From positions 1 through 54,542 of the forward strand of contig JAJYBI010000024.1 in the NCBI GenBank assembly GCA_021779095.1: a stretch of DNA of 54,542 nucleotides, read 5' to 3'. The position numbers and the translations under genes were made by a program. Within the stretch, counting starts at the first letter, position 1; the number at the start of each line of letters is the position of its first letter. Below are positions 1 to 8,217 of the stretch, piece by piece. This DNA is from Deltaproteobacteria bacterium (GTDB lineage Bacteria; Desulfobacterota; Desulfuromonadia; Geobacterales; JAJYBI01). The notes below the pieces were generated by a model. The model searched no databases. It was not told where the DNA came from and saw nothing but the letters and a program-made list of their open reading frames with translations.

Positions 1-1
1 G

Positions 2-193
2 CACCTCGCGTTCGGCATCGCGGTCCTACTGGGGGTCGAGTCGTTCATCAATATGGCGGTGGTGACGGGACTCCTCCCCACGAAGGGGCTGGCGCTGCCG
101 TTCATCAGCTACGGCGGAAGTTCGCTGATCCTGACCCTGTTCGCCGTGGGAATCCTGCTCAACATCTCCAGCCGGATGCGGGGGGCGCCATGA
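2..193 (+). CDS. ftsW: FtsW, lipid II polymerase / division SEDS protein (C-terminal part)
   Basis: Only the last 63 codons are inside the window; the gene begins upstream. The visible part holds the end of a membrane helix, the SEDS-family stretch LPTKGLALPFISYGGSS, and a final hydrophobic helix before a short basic tail. FtsW polymerises septal peptidoglycan together with its partner class B PBP in the inner membrane. The stop codon overlaps the murG start (ATGA), which argues for translational coupling inside the dcw operon. RodA is the alternative family member, but the murG neighbour favours FtsW. Confidence 0.9.
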   Translation, partial: HLAFGIAVLLGVESFINMAVVTGLLPTKGLALPFISYGGSSLILTLFAVGILLNISSRMRGAP

Positions 194-1302
194 GACTCCT
201 GATCGCAGGGGGGGGGACGGGGGGGCACCTGTTCCCCGGCATCGCGGTGGCCGAGGAGTTCCTGTCCCGCGATCCGGCGAACGAGGTGCTGTTCGTCGGG
301 ACGGAGCGGGGGATCGAGGCGCGGGTCCTTCCCCGGTCCGGTTACCGGCTGGAGACGATCGCCGCCGCCGGCATCCGCGGCAAGAGCCGGCTGTCGAGCC
401 TCAAAGGTCTGGGGATGCTGCTGTATGCCTACGCCCAGTCGCGCCGCATCCTCAAGGAGTTCCGGCCGGACCTGGTGCTGGGGGTGGGGGGCTACGCGTC
501 GGGACCGGTGGTGCTGGCCGCCCGCGGCATGGGAATCCGGCGGTTCATCCACGAACAGAACGCCATTCCCGGCTTCACCAACAAGACGTTGGCCCGCTTC
601 GTGGAGAAAGCGTTCATCTCCCTGGACGAGTCCCGGACCTACTTCGAGGGGAGTACGACGGTCCTGACCGGCAACCCGCTGCGTCGCCAGATCCTGGACC
701 AGGTTGCGGCAGGGGGCGGGTCGGGACGGGTGGACGGCGAGATCCGGCTGCTCGTCTTCGGCGGGAGCGCCGGTGCCCACAGCGTCAACATGGCCATGTG
801 CGCGGCACTGGGCCATCTGGGCGAGTTCCGGGAGCGGCTGCGGATCACCCACCAGACGGGTGAGGCGGACTGCGCAGAGGTCCGGACGGCGTACGAGGGC
901 GCCGGGTTCCGGGCGGAGGTGGTGCCGTTCATCGACAACATGGCCGCCGCCTATGCCGGAGCCGACCTGGTGGTCTGCCGGGCGGGTGCCACGACCATCG
1001 CCGAAGTGACGGCAACCGGCAAGGCCTGCATCTTCATCCCGTACCCCTACGCGGTGGATGACCACCAGCGGCGAAACGCGGAGGCGCTCCTGAAGAAGGG
1101 GGCGGGATACATGCTCCTGGAGCGTGAACTCTCCGGCGAGAGCCTGGCACGGCAGATCGGCGACCTGATGGCGTCGCCGGAGCAACTGGAGACCACCGGC
1201 AGCTGTGCCCGGAGTCTGGCGATGCTGGACGCGGCGAAGATGATCGTTGACGAGATGATAAAAAATCAGGCACAGGGCACGAGGCTCAAGGCTCAAGAAT
1301 AG
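190..1302 (+). CDS. murG: MurG, UDP-GlcNAc:lipid I N-acetylglucosaminyltransferase
   Basis: This GT-B fold enzyme of 370 residues converts lipid I to lipid II on the cytoplasmic face of the inner membrane. The N-terminal glycine-rich loop GGGTGGHLFP starts at residue 7. The C-terminal domain has the UDP-GlcNAc-binding stretch with CRAGATTIAEV near residues 260-270. The gene overlaps ftsW by four bases. The last dozen codons (about QAQGTRLKAQE) are low-complexity and fall inside a palindromic repeat that continues to murC, so the tail probably comes from a repeat and is not a conserved part of the enzyme. Confidence 0.96.
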   Translation: MRLLIAGGGTGGHLFPGIAVAEEFLSRDPANEVLFVGTERGIEARVLPRSGYRLETIAAAGIRGKSRLSSLKGLGMLLYAYAQSRRILKEFRPDLVLGVGGYASGPVVLAARGMGIRRFIHEQNAIPGFTNKTLARFVEKAFISLDESRTYFEGSTTVLTGNPLRRQILDQVAAGGGSGRVDGEIRLLVFGGSAGAHSVNMAMCAALGHLGEFRERLRITHQTGEADCAEVRTAYEGAGFRAEVVPFIDNMAAAYAGADLVVCRAGATTIAEVTATGKACIFIPYPYAVDDHQRRNAEALLKKGAGYMLLERELSGESLARQIGDLMASPEQLETTGSCARSLAMLDAAKMIVDEMIKNQAQGTRLKAQE

Positions 1303-1338
1303 TCGGACCCTGTGCCCTGCGCCTTGGGCCTTGAGCCC
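1269..1338. repeat. Palindromic repeat at the murG/murC junction
   Basis: The left half contains CAGGGCAC followed by GCTCAAGGC. The right half contains their complements GTGCCCTG and GCCTTGAGC in the same order. The left half is translated as the murG tail and the right half fills the 50-bp spacer before murC. It looks like a dispersed intergenic repeat that invaded the end of murG. No function is visible. Confidence 0.55.
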
Positions 1339-1352
1339 AAAGAGGTTTATTT

Positions 1353-2726
1353 ATGTACGGCAAAATCGAAAAAATACATTTCGTCGGGATCGGCGGCATC
1401 GGCATGAGCGGCATCGCCGAGGTGCTCCTGAACCTGGGGTACAAGGTGTCCGGCTCCGACCTGCGCGGTTCGGAGATCACGGAGCGGCTGGCCGGGTTCG
1501 GCGCCGAGATCGGCATCGGCCACAAGGCCGAGAACCTGCAGAACGTGGACGTGGTGGTGATCTCGTCTGCCGTGCACGACGACAACCCGGAAGTGGTGGA
1601 GGCCAAGCGGCTCCATGTGCCGGTCATCCCCCGCGCGGAGATGCTGGCGGAACTGATGCGGGTGAAGTACGGCATCGCCATCGCCGGCACCCACGGCAAG
1701 ACCACTACCACCTCCATGGCCGCCTCGATCCTGGGCCATGCGGGGATCGATCCGACCATCGTCATCGGCGGCAAGCTGAATGCCATCGGTACCAACGCCC
1801 GGCTGGGGCAGGGGAAATTCCTGGTCGCCGAAGCCGACGAGTCCGACGGCTCCTTTCTGGTGCTGTCGCCGACCATCGCCATCGTCACCAACATCGATGC
1901 CGACCACCTGGACCACTACTCGGGGATCGAGGAGATTAAGGACACCTTTGTGGAGTTCATCAACAAGGTGCCGTTCTACGGGCTGGCGGTACTCTGTCTG
2001 GATGACCCCAATATCTGCTCCATCCTCCCCCGGGTCAGGAAGCGATACATGACCTATGGCCTCTCGTCCCAGGCCGATATCCGGGCCACTCACGTCCGTC
2101 ACGACGGGTTCACCACCACGTTCGTGGCGCACTACAAGGGGTACCGGCTCGGCGAGGTTTCCTTCCGGATGCCCGGCGCCCACAACGTGCTGAACGCCAT
2201 GGCGTGCATCGCCATCGCCCTGGAGCTGGACGTGCCGTTCAGCGCCATCCAGGAGGGGTTCGCCCGGTTCGACGGCGTGGGTCGTCGCTTCACGGTCAAG
2301 GGGGAACCGAAGGGGGTCATGGTGGTGGACGACTACGGCCATCACCCGGCGGAGATCAGGGCCACCCTGGCCGCCGCGCGGCAGGGATGGCCGGAGCGGC
2401 GGATCGTGGCGGCATTCCAGCCCCACCGCTACAGCCGCACCCATGAGCTGTTCAACGAGTTCGTCACCGCCTTTTACGATGCGGACGTCCTGGTGGTGAC
2501 CGATGTGTACGCCGCCGGGGAACAGCAGATCGAGGGGGCCACGGCCGAACGGCTGGCCGCGGAGATCCGTCGTCACGGACAGAAGGACGTGACCTGGATC
2601 GGCGACCGGGAATTGATCCCCGAGCATCTGGCCGGCATTGTCCGGTCAGGCGACATCGTCATCACCCTGGGTGCGGGTAATATCTGGCAGCAGGGTGAAG
2701 CGCTGGTGAAGATCCTGGAGGGATAG
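1353..2726 (+). CDS. murC: MurC, UDP-N-acetylmuramate--L-alanine ligase
   Basis: This Mur ligase of 457 residues adds L-Ala to UDP-MurNAc in the cytoplasm, the first step of stem-peptide assembly. The N-terminal dinucleotide-like fold has [12 protein letters not shown]. The central ATP loop is GTHGKTTTT near residue 112, followed by [10 protein letters not shown]. The C-terminal domain carries [10 protein letters not shown], diagnostic of MurC/Mpl. The long form Mpl is less likely given the position between murG and murB. The start is preceded by AAGAGG at a good distance. Confidence 0.96.
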   Translation: MYGKIEKIHFVGIGGIGMSGIAEVLLNLGYKVSGSDLRGSEITERLAGFGAEIGIGHKAENLQNVDVVVISSAVHDDNPEVVEAKRLHVPVIPRAEMLAELMRVKYGIAIAGTHGKTTTTSMAASILGHAGIDPTIVIGGKLNAIGTNARLGQGKFLVAEADESDGSFLVLSPTIAIVTNIDADHLDHYSGIEEIKDTFVEFINKVPFYGLAVLCLDDPNICSILPRVRKRYMTYGLSSQADIRATHVRHDGFTTTFVAHYKGYRLGEVSFRMPGAHNVLNAMACIAIALELDVPFSAIQEGFARFDGVGRRFTVKGEPKGVMVVDDYGHHPAEIRATLAAARQGWPERRIVAAFQPHRYSRTHELFNEFVTAFYDADVLVVTDVYAAGEQQIEGATAERLAAEIRRHGQKDVTWIGDRELIPEHLAGIVRSGDIVITLGAGNIWQQGEALVKILEG

Positions 2727-2727
2727 C

Positions 2728-3621
2728 CTGAACCTGGACGCCATCCATATCCGCGGCACCCTGCTGCGGGACGAGCCGATGAGCCGCCATACCTCCCTCA
2801 AGGTGGGCGGCCCGGCCGACCTCTTCGCCATTCCGGAGGATGGGGCTGACCTGCAGGCTCTGATTTCCCAGCTCGCACAGTACGGCATCCCCTGGCTTCC
2901 CGTTGGCCGTGGGTACAACCTGCTGGTGCGGGACGGCGGCATCCGCGGTGCGGTGATCTCCCTGGAGCGGTTCAACGGGATCGAATCTCTGGGAAACGGC
3001 CTGATCAGGGCCGGGGCAGGTGCGGAGAATTTGGCGGTGGTGCGCTACGCCCAGGAAGTGGGTCTGGGGGGGATCGGGTTCATTTCAGGCATTCCCGGCA
3101 CCATCGGCGGTGCGGTGCGGATGAATGCCGGCGCCTACGGCGAGGGGCTGCTGAACCGGACCCGGTGCCTGACCCTGCTACGGGACGGTGCGGTCCGCGA
3201 GTTCTGCATCGACGAGATGGAGTACGGCTATCGGCACCTGCGGCTTGAGCCCGGGGACATCGTCCTGGCGGCGGTCTTCCGGCTAGAATGCCGGGAGCCG
3301 CGGCTGACCGAAGAGGAGATCCGCAGGGATCTGGAACTGCGGCGCACCAAGCACAACGTCGGTTTTCCCAGCGCAGGTTCGTTCTTCAAGAACCCACCCG
3401 GCCAGGCTGCCTGGCGGTTGATTGACGGGGCGGGGCTGCGGGGTGCGCGAGTCGGCGGGGCACAGGTTTCCGAGGTGCACAGCAATTTCCTCGTCAATAT
3501 TGGCGGGGCAACGGCGCGGGATTTTCTGGAGCTGTCCACCCTGGTGAAGCAGCGGGTTCGTGAGACGAGCGGCATCGAGCTGGCCGAAGAGGTCAGGATA
3601 GTTGGCGAGGAGCCGGTATGA
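2728..3621 (+). CDS. murB: MurB, UDP-N-acetylenolpyruvoylglucosamine reductase
   Basis: This FAD-dependent enzyme reduces UDP-GlcNAc-enolpyruvate to UDP-MurNAc. Visible motifs are [11 protein letters not shown], the FAD-binding [30 protein letters not shown], and SAGSFFKNP with the catalytic serine near the C-terminus. I place the start at CTG 2728, two bases after the murC stop. GGAGGG lies just upstream, and the extra 17 residues restore the N-terminal helix the family has before the SRHTS segment. The first ATG, at 2779, has no Shine-Dalgarno sequence and would cut into that segment. Starting at 2734 (also CTG) cannot be excluded. Confidence 0.9.
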   Translation: MNLDAIHIRGTLLRDEPMSRHTSLKVGGPADLFAIPEDGADLQALISQLAQYGIPWLPVGRGYNLLVRDGGIRGAVISLERFNGIESLGNGLIRAGAGAENLAVVRYAQEVGLGGIGFISGIPGTIGGAVRMNAGAYGEGLLNRTRCLTLLRDGAVREFCIDEMEYGYRHLRLEPGDIVLAAVFRLECREPRLTEEEIRRDLELRRTKHNVGFPSAGSFFKNPPGQAAWRLIDGAGLRGARVGGAQVSEVHSNFLVNIGGATARDFLELSTLVKQRVRETSGIELAEEVRIVGEEPV

Positions 3622-4568
3622 GCAATGGGATGAAGGGAAAGAGGGTCGGTGTCCTCCTCGGAGGACTGTCGGCAGAGCGGGAGGTGTCGCTGAAAAGCGG
3701 TGCCGCCGTCCATCGTGCCCTGGTGGAGCGGGGTTATGATGCGGTCGCCATCGATGTGGGACGGGACCTGGCCACCGCGCTTGGACGGGAGAGGATCGAG
3801 GTCGCCTTCATTACCCTGCATGGCCGCTACGGCGAGGACGGTGCGGTGCAGGGACTTTTGGAGCTGATGGCCATACCCTACACCGGTTCCGGCGTGCTGG
3901 CGAGCGCGCTCGCCATGGACAAGGTATTCTCCAAACAGGTGTTCGCCGCCAGCGGGCTTACCGTTGCCCCGTACCGGGTACTGCGCCGGGGTGAGCCGTT
4001 CGAGCTGGCGTCGCTTCCGTTCGGGCTGCCGGTGGTGGTGAAGCCGTCCCGGGAGGGATCGTCCGTCGGGGTCAGCATCGTGCGCGACGTCGCGCAGCTG
4101 GCGGGTGCCCTGGAGACGGCCTGGTGCTACGACGACGACATCCTGGCGGAGCAGTTCATCAAGGGACGGGAGATCCAGGTGGGGATCCTGGACGACCGGG
4201 CGATGGGAGCGATCGAGATCGTCCCGAAGAACGAATTCTACGATTTCGAGGCGAAATATACCGCCGGAAAGGCGGAACATATCCTGCCGGCACCGCTTCC
4301 CGAACGGCTTTACGACAAACTGCTGCGGGCGGGCGAGAATGCACATAAAGCGCTCGGATGCGGTTGTTACAGTCGCGTCGATTTTCTTGTAACAGAAGAT
4401 GAACAGTGCTATCTTCTCGAAGTAAATACACTCCCCGGAATGACCGAGTTGAGCCTCCTTCCGGAGATCGCACAGGGCGCAGGAATCGGGTTCGGCGACC
4501 TGGTGGAACGGATACTGGCCGCCGCTTCTTTGAAGATCTCGTTCCAGGGGGCGGGAAACTTCCCGTAA
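3618..4568 (+). CDS. ddl: D-alanine--D-alanine ligase
   Basis: This ATP-grasp ligase of 316 residues makes the D-Ala-D-Ala dipeptide for peptidoglycan. The N-terminal part has [19 protein letters not shown]. The middle has the ATP-grasp lysine segment [12 protein letters not shown]. The C-terminal half has the metal- and substrate-binding [12 protein letters not shown]. Its start overlaps the murB stop (ATGA), so the two are probably translationally coupled. The length is normal for DdlB. Confidence 0.95.
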   Translation: MSNGMKGKRVGVLLGGLSAEREVSLKSGAAVHRALVERGYDAVAIDVGRDLATALGRERIEVAFITLHGRYGEDGAVQGLLELMAIPYTGSGVLASALAMDKVFSKQVFAASGLTVAPYRVLRRGEPFELASLPFGLPVVVKPSREGSSVGVSIVRDVAQLAGALETAWCYDDDILAEQFIKGREIQVGILDDRAMGAIEIVPKNEFYDFEAKYTAGKAEHILPAPLPERLYDKLLRAGENAHKALGCGCYSRVDFLVTEDEQCYLLEVNTLPGMTELSLLPEIAQGAGIGFGDLVERILAAASLKISFQGAGNFP

Positions 4569-4577
4569 CGGTACGCC

Positions 4578-5399
4578 ATGCGCGATCTGCACACGAAAAG
4601 ACTGGCGTCCAAGGCACCTCAGAACCGCCTGAAGAAACAGCGCAAGCCGATCAATTTCCGGGGGTTCTTCCGGAAGCTGTTCCGGGTGGCCGGTGTGTGT
4701 ATCGCCGTCACCCTGGCGGGAGTCGTTTGCTACGAGGTCTACGGGGTATTGACGAATACTACGTTCCTGCGGCTGGAGCGGATCGACATCTCGCCGCTTT
4801 CCCGCCTCTCCCGGGACGAGGTGCTGAGACAGGCGGGGGTGAAGCCGGGGGACGACATGCTGGGGCTGCGGCTCCGGGCAATCGGCGATGACCTGGCAAA
4901 GAACCCGTGGGTCGGCAAGGTGCAGGTCAGGCGCTATTTCCCCGATACCCTGGCCATCGAGATCACCGAGCGTCAGCCGGTTGCCGTGGTCAACATGGGG
5001 TATCTGTATTACCTGGATGCCAACGGCGAACTGTTCAAGACACTGACCGAGGGAGACAGCCTCGACTATCCGGTCATCACCGGCGTCAGCGACGACGACC
5101 TGAGCCGCGACCCGGCGGGCGCCAAGACCGCCTTTGTCGAGGGGCTCGGTCTGATCGACCTGCTCAAGAAGGGGACGGTCGTGGGGCTGCAGGACATCTC
5201 CGAGATCCATTACGACAAGGGGTTCGGGTTCACCCTGTTCACCTGTCGCGGCGGAGTCCCGATCCGGCTCGGTAACGGCAATTTTGCCGAAAAGCTCGGC
5301 CGGTTGGCGAAAATATACGCGGACATCCGTGGTCAGATGCCGGTGGTGCAGTACATCGACCTGGATTACGCAGACAAGATAATCGTGAAAAAGGCTTGA
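4578..5399 (+). CDS. ftsQ: FtsQ/DivIB cell division protein
   Basis: This bitopic division protein has 273 residues: a basic cytoplasmic N-terminus, one transmembrane helix near residues 38-58, then a periplasmic POTRA domain starting around LERIDISPLSRLSRDEV. FtsQ links early cytoplasmic and late periplasmic parts of the divisome. It lies in the canonical place between ddl and ftsA. No strong ribosome binding site precedes the ATG, so translation may depend on coupling to ddl, nine bases upstream. Confidence 0.9.
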   Translation: MRDLHTKRLASKAPQNRLKKQRKPINFRGFFRKLFRVAGVCIAVTLAGVVCYEVYGVLTNTTFLRLERIDISPLSRLSRDEVLRQAGVKPGDDMLGLRLRAIGDDLAKNPWVGKVQVRRYFPDTLAIEITERQPVAVVNMGYLYYLDANGELFKTLTEGDSLDYPVITGVSDDDLSRDPAGAKTAFVEGLGLIDLLKKGTVVGLQDISEIHYDKGFGFTLFTCRGGVPIRLGNGNFAEKLGRLAKIYADIRGQMPVVQYIDLDYADKIIVKKA

Positions 5400-5419
5400 G
5401 GTGAAAAAGGGGGGGGGAT

Positions 5420-6655
5420 ATGTCCGGACGAAGGGATAATCTGATTGTAGGGCTCGACATCGGCACCACGAAGATCTGCGCGATAGTCGGTAATCTGACC
5501 GAGGACGGGCTCGACATCGTCGGTATCGGCACGAGCCCCTCACGCGGACTGCGCAAGGGGGTCGTGATCAACATCGACAGCACCGTCGCATCCATCAAGA
5601 AGGCGATCGAAGAGGCGGAGCTGATGGCAGGCTGCGAGATCAAATCGGTCTACGCGGGGATCGCCGGCGGGCACATCAAGGGGTTCAACTCCCAGGGGAT
5701 CATCGCCATCAAAAACCGCGAAGTCTCGCCCGACGACGTCAAAAGGGTCATCGACGCGGCCAAGGCGATCGCCATCCCGATGGACCGCGAGGTTATCCAC
5801 ATCCTCCCCCAGGAGTTCATCATCGACGACCAGGACGGTATCCGCGAGCCGCTCGGGATGAGCGGTGTCCGGCTGGAGGCCAAGGTGCACATCGTCACCG
5901 GCGCCGTGGCCAGCGCCCAGAACATCATCAAGTCGTGCAACCGGGCCGGGCTCGACGTGGCGGACATCGTGCTGGAGCAGCTCGCTTCTTCGGAGGCGGT
6001 GCTCTCCGCGGACGAGAAGGAGCTGGGGGTCGCGCTGGTGGATATCGGCGGTGGCACCACCGACATCGCCATCTTCGTGGACGGCGCCATCAAGCATACC
6101 TCGGTCCTGTCCCTTGGCGGGAACCACCTGACCAACGACATCGCCGTGGGACTGCGTACCCCCATGGCCGAGGCGGAGCGGATCAAGCAGAAGTACGGCT
6201 GTTGCATGGCCGCCATGGTGGGGAAGGACGAGACCATCGAGGTCCCCAGCGTCGGCGGCCGCAAGCCGCGCGTCCTGTCGCGCCAGCTCCTGGCGGAGAT
6301 CCTGGAGCCGCGGGTGGAGGAGATCTTCACCCTGGTGAACCGGGAGATCGTGAAGAGCGGCTACGAGGACCTGATCGCCTCCGGCGTGGTCATCACCGGC
6401 GGCAGCACCATCCTGGAGGGGATGCCGGAGCTGGCGGAGCAGATCTTCAGCCTGCCGGTGCGGCGTGGCCTGCCCCAGAACATCGGAGGCCTGGTGGACG
6501 TGGTCAATTCGCCGGTCTATGCCACCGGCGTGGGGCTCGTGGTGTACGGCAGCAAGAACGTGGGGATCCGCGAGTTTCCCACGGCGCAGACCGACGACAA
6601 CCTGTTTCGGCGGGTCAGTCGGCGGATGAAGGAGTGGTTCGGCGAATTCTTCTGA
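5420..6655 (+). CDS. ftsA: FtsA, actin-like divisome anchor
   Basis: This actin-fold ATPase of 411 residues tethers FtsZ to the membrane. It begins with the phosphate-1 loop GLDIGTTKICAIVG and has the phosphate-2 loop DIGGGTTDIAIF near residue 205. The last residues (RRMKEWFGEFF) form a short amphipathic helix with aromatic residues, as expected of the membrane-targeting sequence. It sits between ftsQ and ftsZ as in the usual dcw order. Confidence 0.96.
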   Translation: MSGRRDNLIVGLDIGTTKICAIVGNLTEDGLDIVGIGTSPSRGLRKGVVINIDSTVASIKKAIEEAELMAGCEIKSVYAGIAGGHIKGFNSQGIIAIKNREVSPDDVKRVIDAAKAIAIPMDREVIHILPQEFIIDDQDGIREPLGMSGVRLEAKVHIVTGAVASAQNIIKSCNRAGLDVADIVLEQLASSEAVLSADEKELGVALVDIGGGTTDIAIFVDGAIKHTSVLSLGGNHLTNDIAVGLRTPMAEAERIKQKYGCCMAAMVGKDETIEVPSVGGRKPRVLSRQLLAEILEPRVEEIFTLVNREIVKSGYEDLIASGVVITGGSTILEGMPELAEQIFSLPVRRGLPQNIGGLVDVVNSPVYATGVGLVVYGSKNVGIREFPTAQTDDNLFRRVSRRMKEWFGEFF

Positions 6656-6720
6656 TGGAACGGTCTCGTTCCTGAAAATTGCATAGCTTACATTCAAAAG
6701 GGGAGAAAGGGGGAGGTAGT

Positions 6721-7878
6721 ATGTTCGAATTCGATGAAAGTATTGAGCAGGGGGCGAAGATCAAGGTGATCGGCGTCGGTGGCGGCGGCGGGAACGCGGT
6801 CAACACCATGATCGAGTGCCAGGTGCACGGCGTCGATTTCGTCGTGGCCAACACCGATGCCCAGGCGCTACGCAACGCCAAGGCACCGGTGAAGATCCAG
6901 CTCGGCGGCCAGCTGACCAAGGGGCTGGGAGCGGGGGCCAATCCGAACGTCGGCCGCGAGGCGGCCATGGAAGACAAGGAGAAGATGATTGAGTCCCTGA
7001 AGGGGGCGGACATGATCTTCATCGCCGCCGGCATGGGGGGCGGTACCGGTACCGGTGCGGCTCCGGTCATCGCCGAGGTGGCCCGCGAGGTCGGCGCCCT
7101 GACGGTAGGCGTCGTGACCAAGCCGTTCTCCCGGGAAGGGAAGCAGCGACTCGCCAAGGCGGAGGAAGGTATCCGCGAGCTGAAGAAGCACGTGGATTCG
7201 CTCATCGTCATCCCCAACGATCGGCTGCTGGGGCTGGCCGGCAAGTCCATGTCCATCCTCGATGCCTTCAAGCCGGCCGACGACGTGCTGCGCCAGGCGG
7301 TGCAGGGTATCTCCGACCTGATCACCGCATCCGGCTTCATCAACGTCGACTTCGCCGACGTGAAGGCAATCATGAGCGAGCGCGGCATGGCGATGATGGG
7401 GATCGGCGTCGCCACCGGCGACAACCGCGCCGCGGAGGCCGCCACCAAGGCGATCTCCAGCCCGCTCCTGGAAGACATCGAGATCTCCGGCGCCAAGGGG
7501 GTCCTGGTGAACATCTCCGGTTCCTCCTCCATGACCATGGACGATTTCGACGCGGTGAACCGGATCATCCACGAGAAGGTGCACGAGGACGCCAACATCA
7601 TCATCGGTGTGGTCATCGACGAGCACTTGGGCGACACCCTCAAGGTAACCGCCATCGCCACCGGTTTCGGCGACCGTTTCGACGCGGAAAAGACGCGCGG
7701 CGAGATGCGGAATGTTGCGGCGGTCAGCGGCGGCAGGCAGGCGGAGATCAACCGCGATATCCCGGCCTATATTCGTCGGGACCAGCAGCGTAACCCCCCC
7801 ACGCGGCAGAGCAGCTTTTCGCTGGATGAGGAGGATCAGTACGATATTCCGACCTTCCTCCGCAAGTCCGTCGATTAG
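6721..7878 (+). CDS. ftsZ: FtsZ, tubulin-like division GTPase
   Basis: This GTPase of 385 residues forms the Z ring. Visible parts are GVGGGGGNAVN, the tubulin signature GGGTGTGAAP, and the T7-loop region around NVDFADVKAIM. The C-terminal conserved peptide DIPTFLRK binds FtsA and other partners. I chose ATG 6721 because GGGGGAGG stands just upstream; the in-frame TTG at 6679 has no support. This is the last recognisable dcw gene; two terminator-like hairpins follow at 8110-8186. Confidence 0.97.
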   Translation: MFEFDESIEQGAKIKVIGVGGGGGNAVNTMIECQVHGVDFVVANTDAQALRNAKAPVKIQLGGQLTKGLGAGANPNVGREAAMEDKEKMIESLKGADMIFIAAGMGGGTGTGAAPVIAEVAREVGALTVGVVTKPFSREGKQRLAKAEEGIRELKKHVDSLIVIPNDRLLGLAGKSMSILDAFKPADDVLRQAVQGISDLITASGFINVDFADVKAIMSERGMAMMGIGVATGDNRAAEAATKAISSPLLEDIEISGAKGVLVNISGSSSMTMDDFDAVNRIIHEKVHEDANIIIGVVIDEHLGDTLKVTAIATGFGDRFDAEKTRGEMRNVAAVSGGRQAEINRDIPAYIRRDQQRNPPTRQSSFSLDEEDQYDIPTFLRKSVD

Positions 7879-7940
7879 GAGACGCGCCTTTTCCGCCATG
7901 GCTGTGTTGCGCTTCAGAGTTCCTTGTGCGACGTAGCGGT

Positions 7941-8022
7941 CCCTCTCTCTATCTCTCCCCCAGAGGCGGAGAGTACTCAATGTCCTCTCCCTCTGGGAGA
8001 GGGAGAGGGTGAGGGTGAGGGG
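7941..8022. repeat. Palindromic intergenic repeat (CCCTCTCC/GGAGAGGG type)
   Basis: This is part of the 339-bp gene-free stretch between ftsZ and the radical SAM gene. It holds nested inverted copies of CCTCTCCCTC and GAGAGGGAGAGGGTGAGGG. The same kind of repeat is present at 35105-35190. No open frame with a ribosome binding site is present. The rest of the stretch (8023-8100) shows nothing I can name. Confidence 0.6.
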
Positions 8023-8109
8023 GGCTACGTCTCCGCGTCACTCCTTGCGCGCCTTGCCCTGACGAAAAAATCACGTCTCCGATTAGTGGTGTAACGTAGA
8101 TTGTCAAGC

Positions 8110-8139
8110 CCGGCGGCGCCCCCTGCCGCCGGAAGGTTT
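8110..8139 (+). terminator. GC-rich hairpin upstream of the radical SAM gene
   Basis: The 8-bp perfect stem CCGGCGGC/GCCGCCGG (8110-8117 and 8125-8132) is followed by AAGG and a short T run. It probably works in tandem with the stronger hairpin that follows. Confidence 0.6.
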
Positions 8140-8145
8140 TTAGTG

Positions 8146-8186
8146 CCGGTCCCCCTTTCTCCCCCTCCTGGGGGACCGGTTTTTTT
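8146..8186 (+). terminator. Strong Rho-independent terminator, 31 bp before the radical SAM start
   Basis: A perfect 10-bp stem pairs CCGGTCCCCC (8146-8155) with GGGGGACCGG (8170-8179) and is followed by seven T residues. It would end dcw transcription. Because only 31 bp separate it from the next start codon, any promoter further upstream would have to read through it, so it could also act as an attenuator. Confidence 0.8.
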
Positions 8187-8217
8187 CCCTTTTCACGTTT
8201 CTCGCGAGCATTACCCC

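Noticed and set aside
3228..5543. A 771-codon open frame on the minus strand
   Set aside because: It runs opposite to murB, ddl and ftsQ, which have clear motifs; its own translation is low-complexity.
8101..8217. An upstream in-frame extension of the radical SAM gene
   Set aside because: The extension translates two terminator hairpins and is proline-rich; homology begins at 8218.
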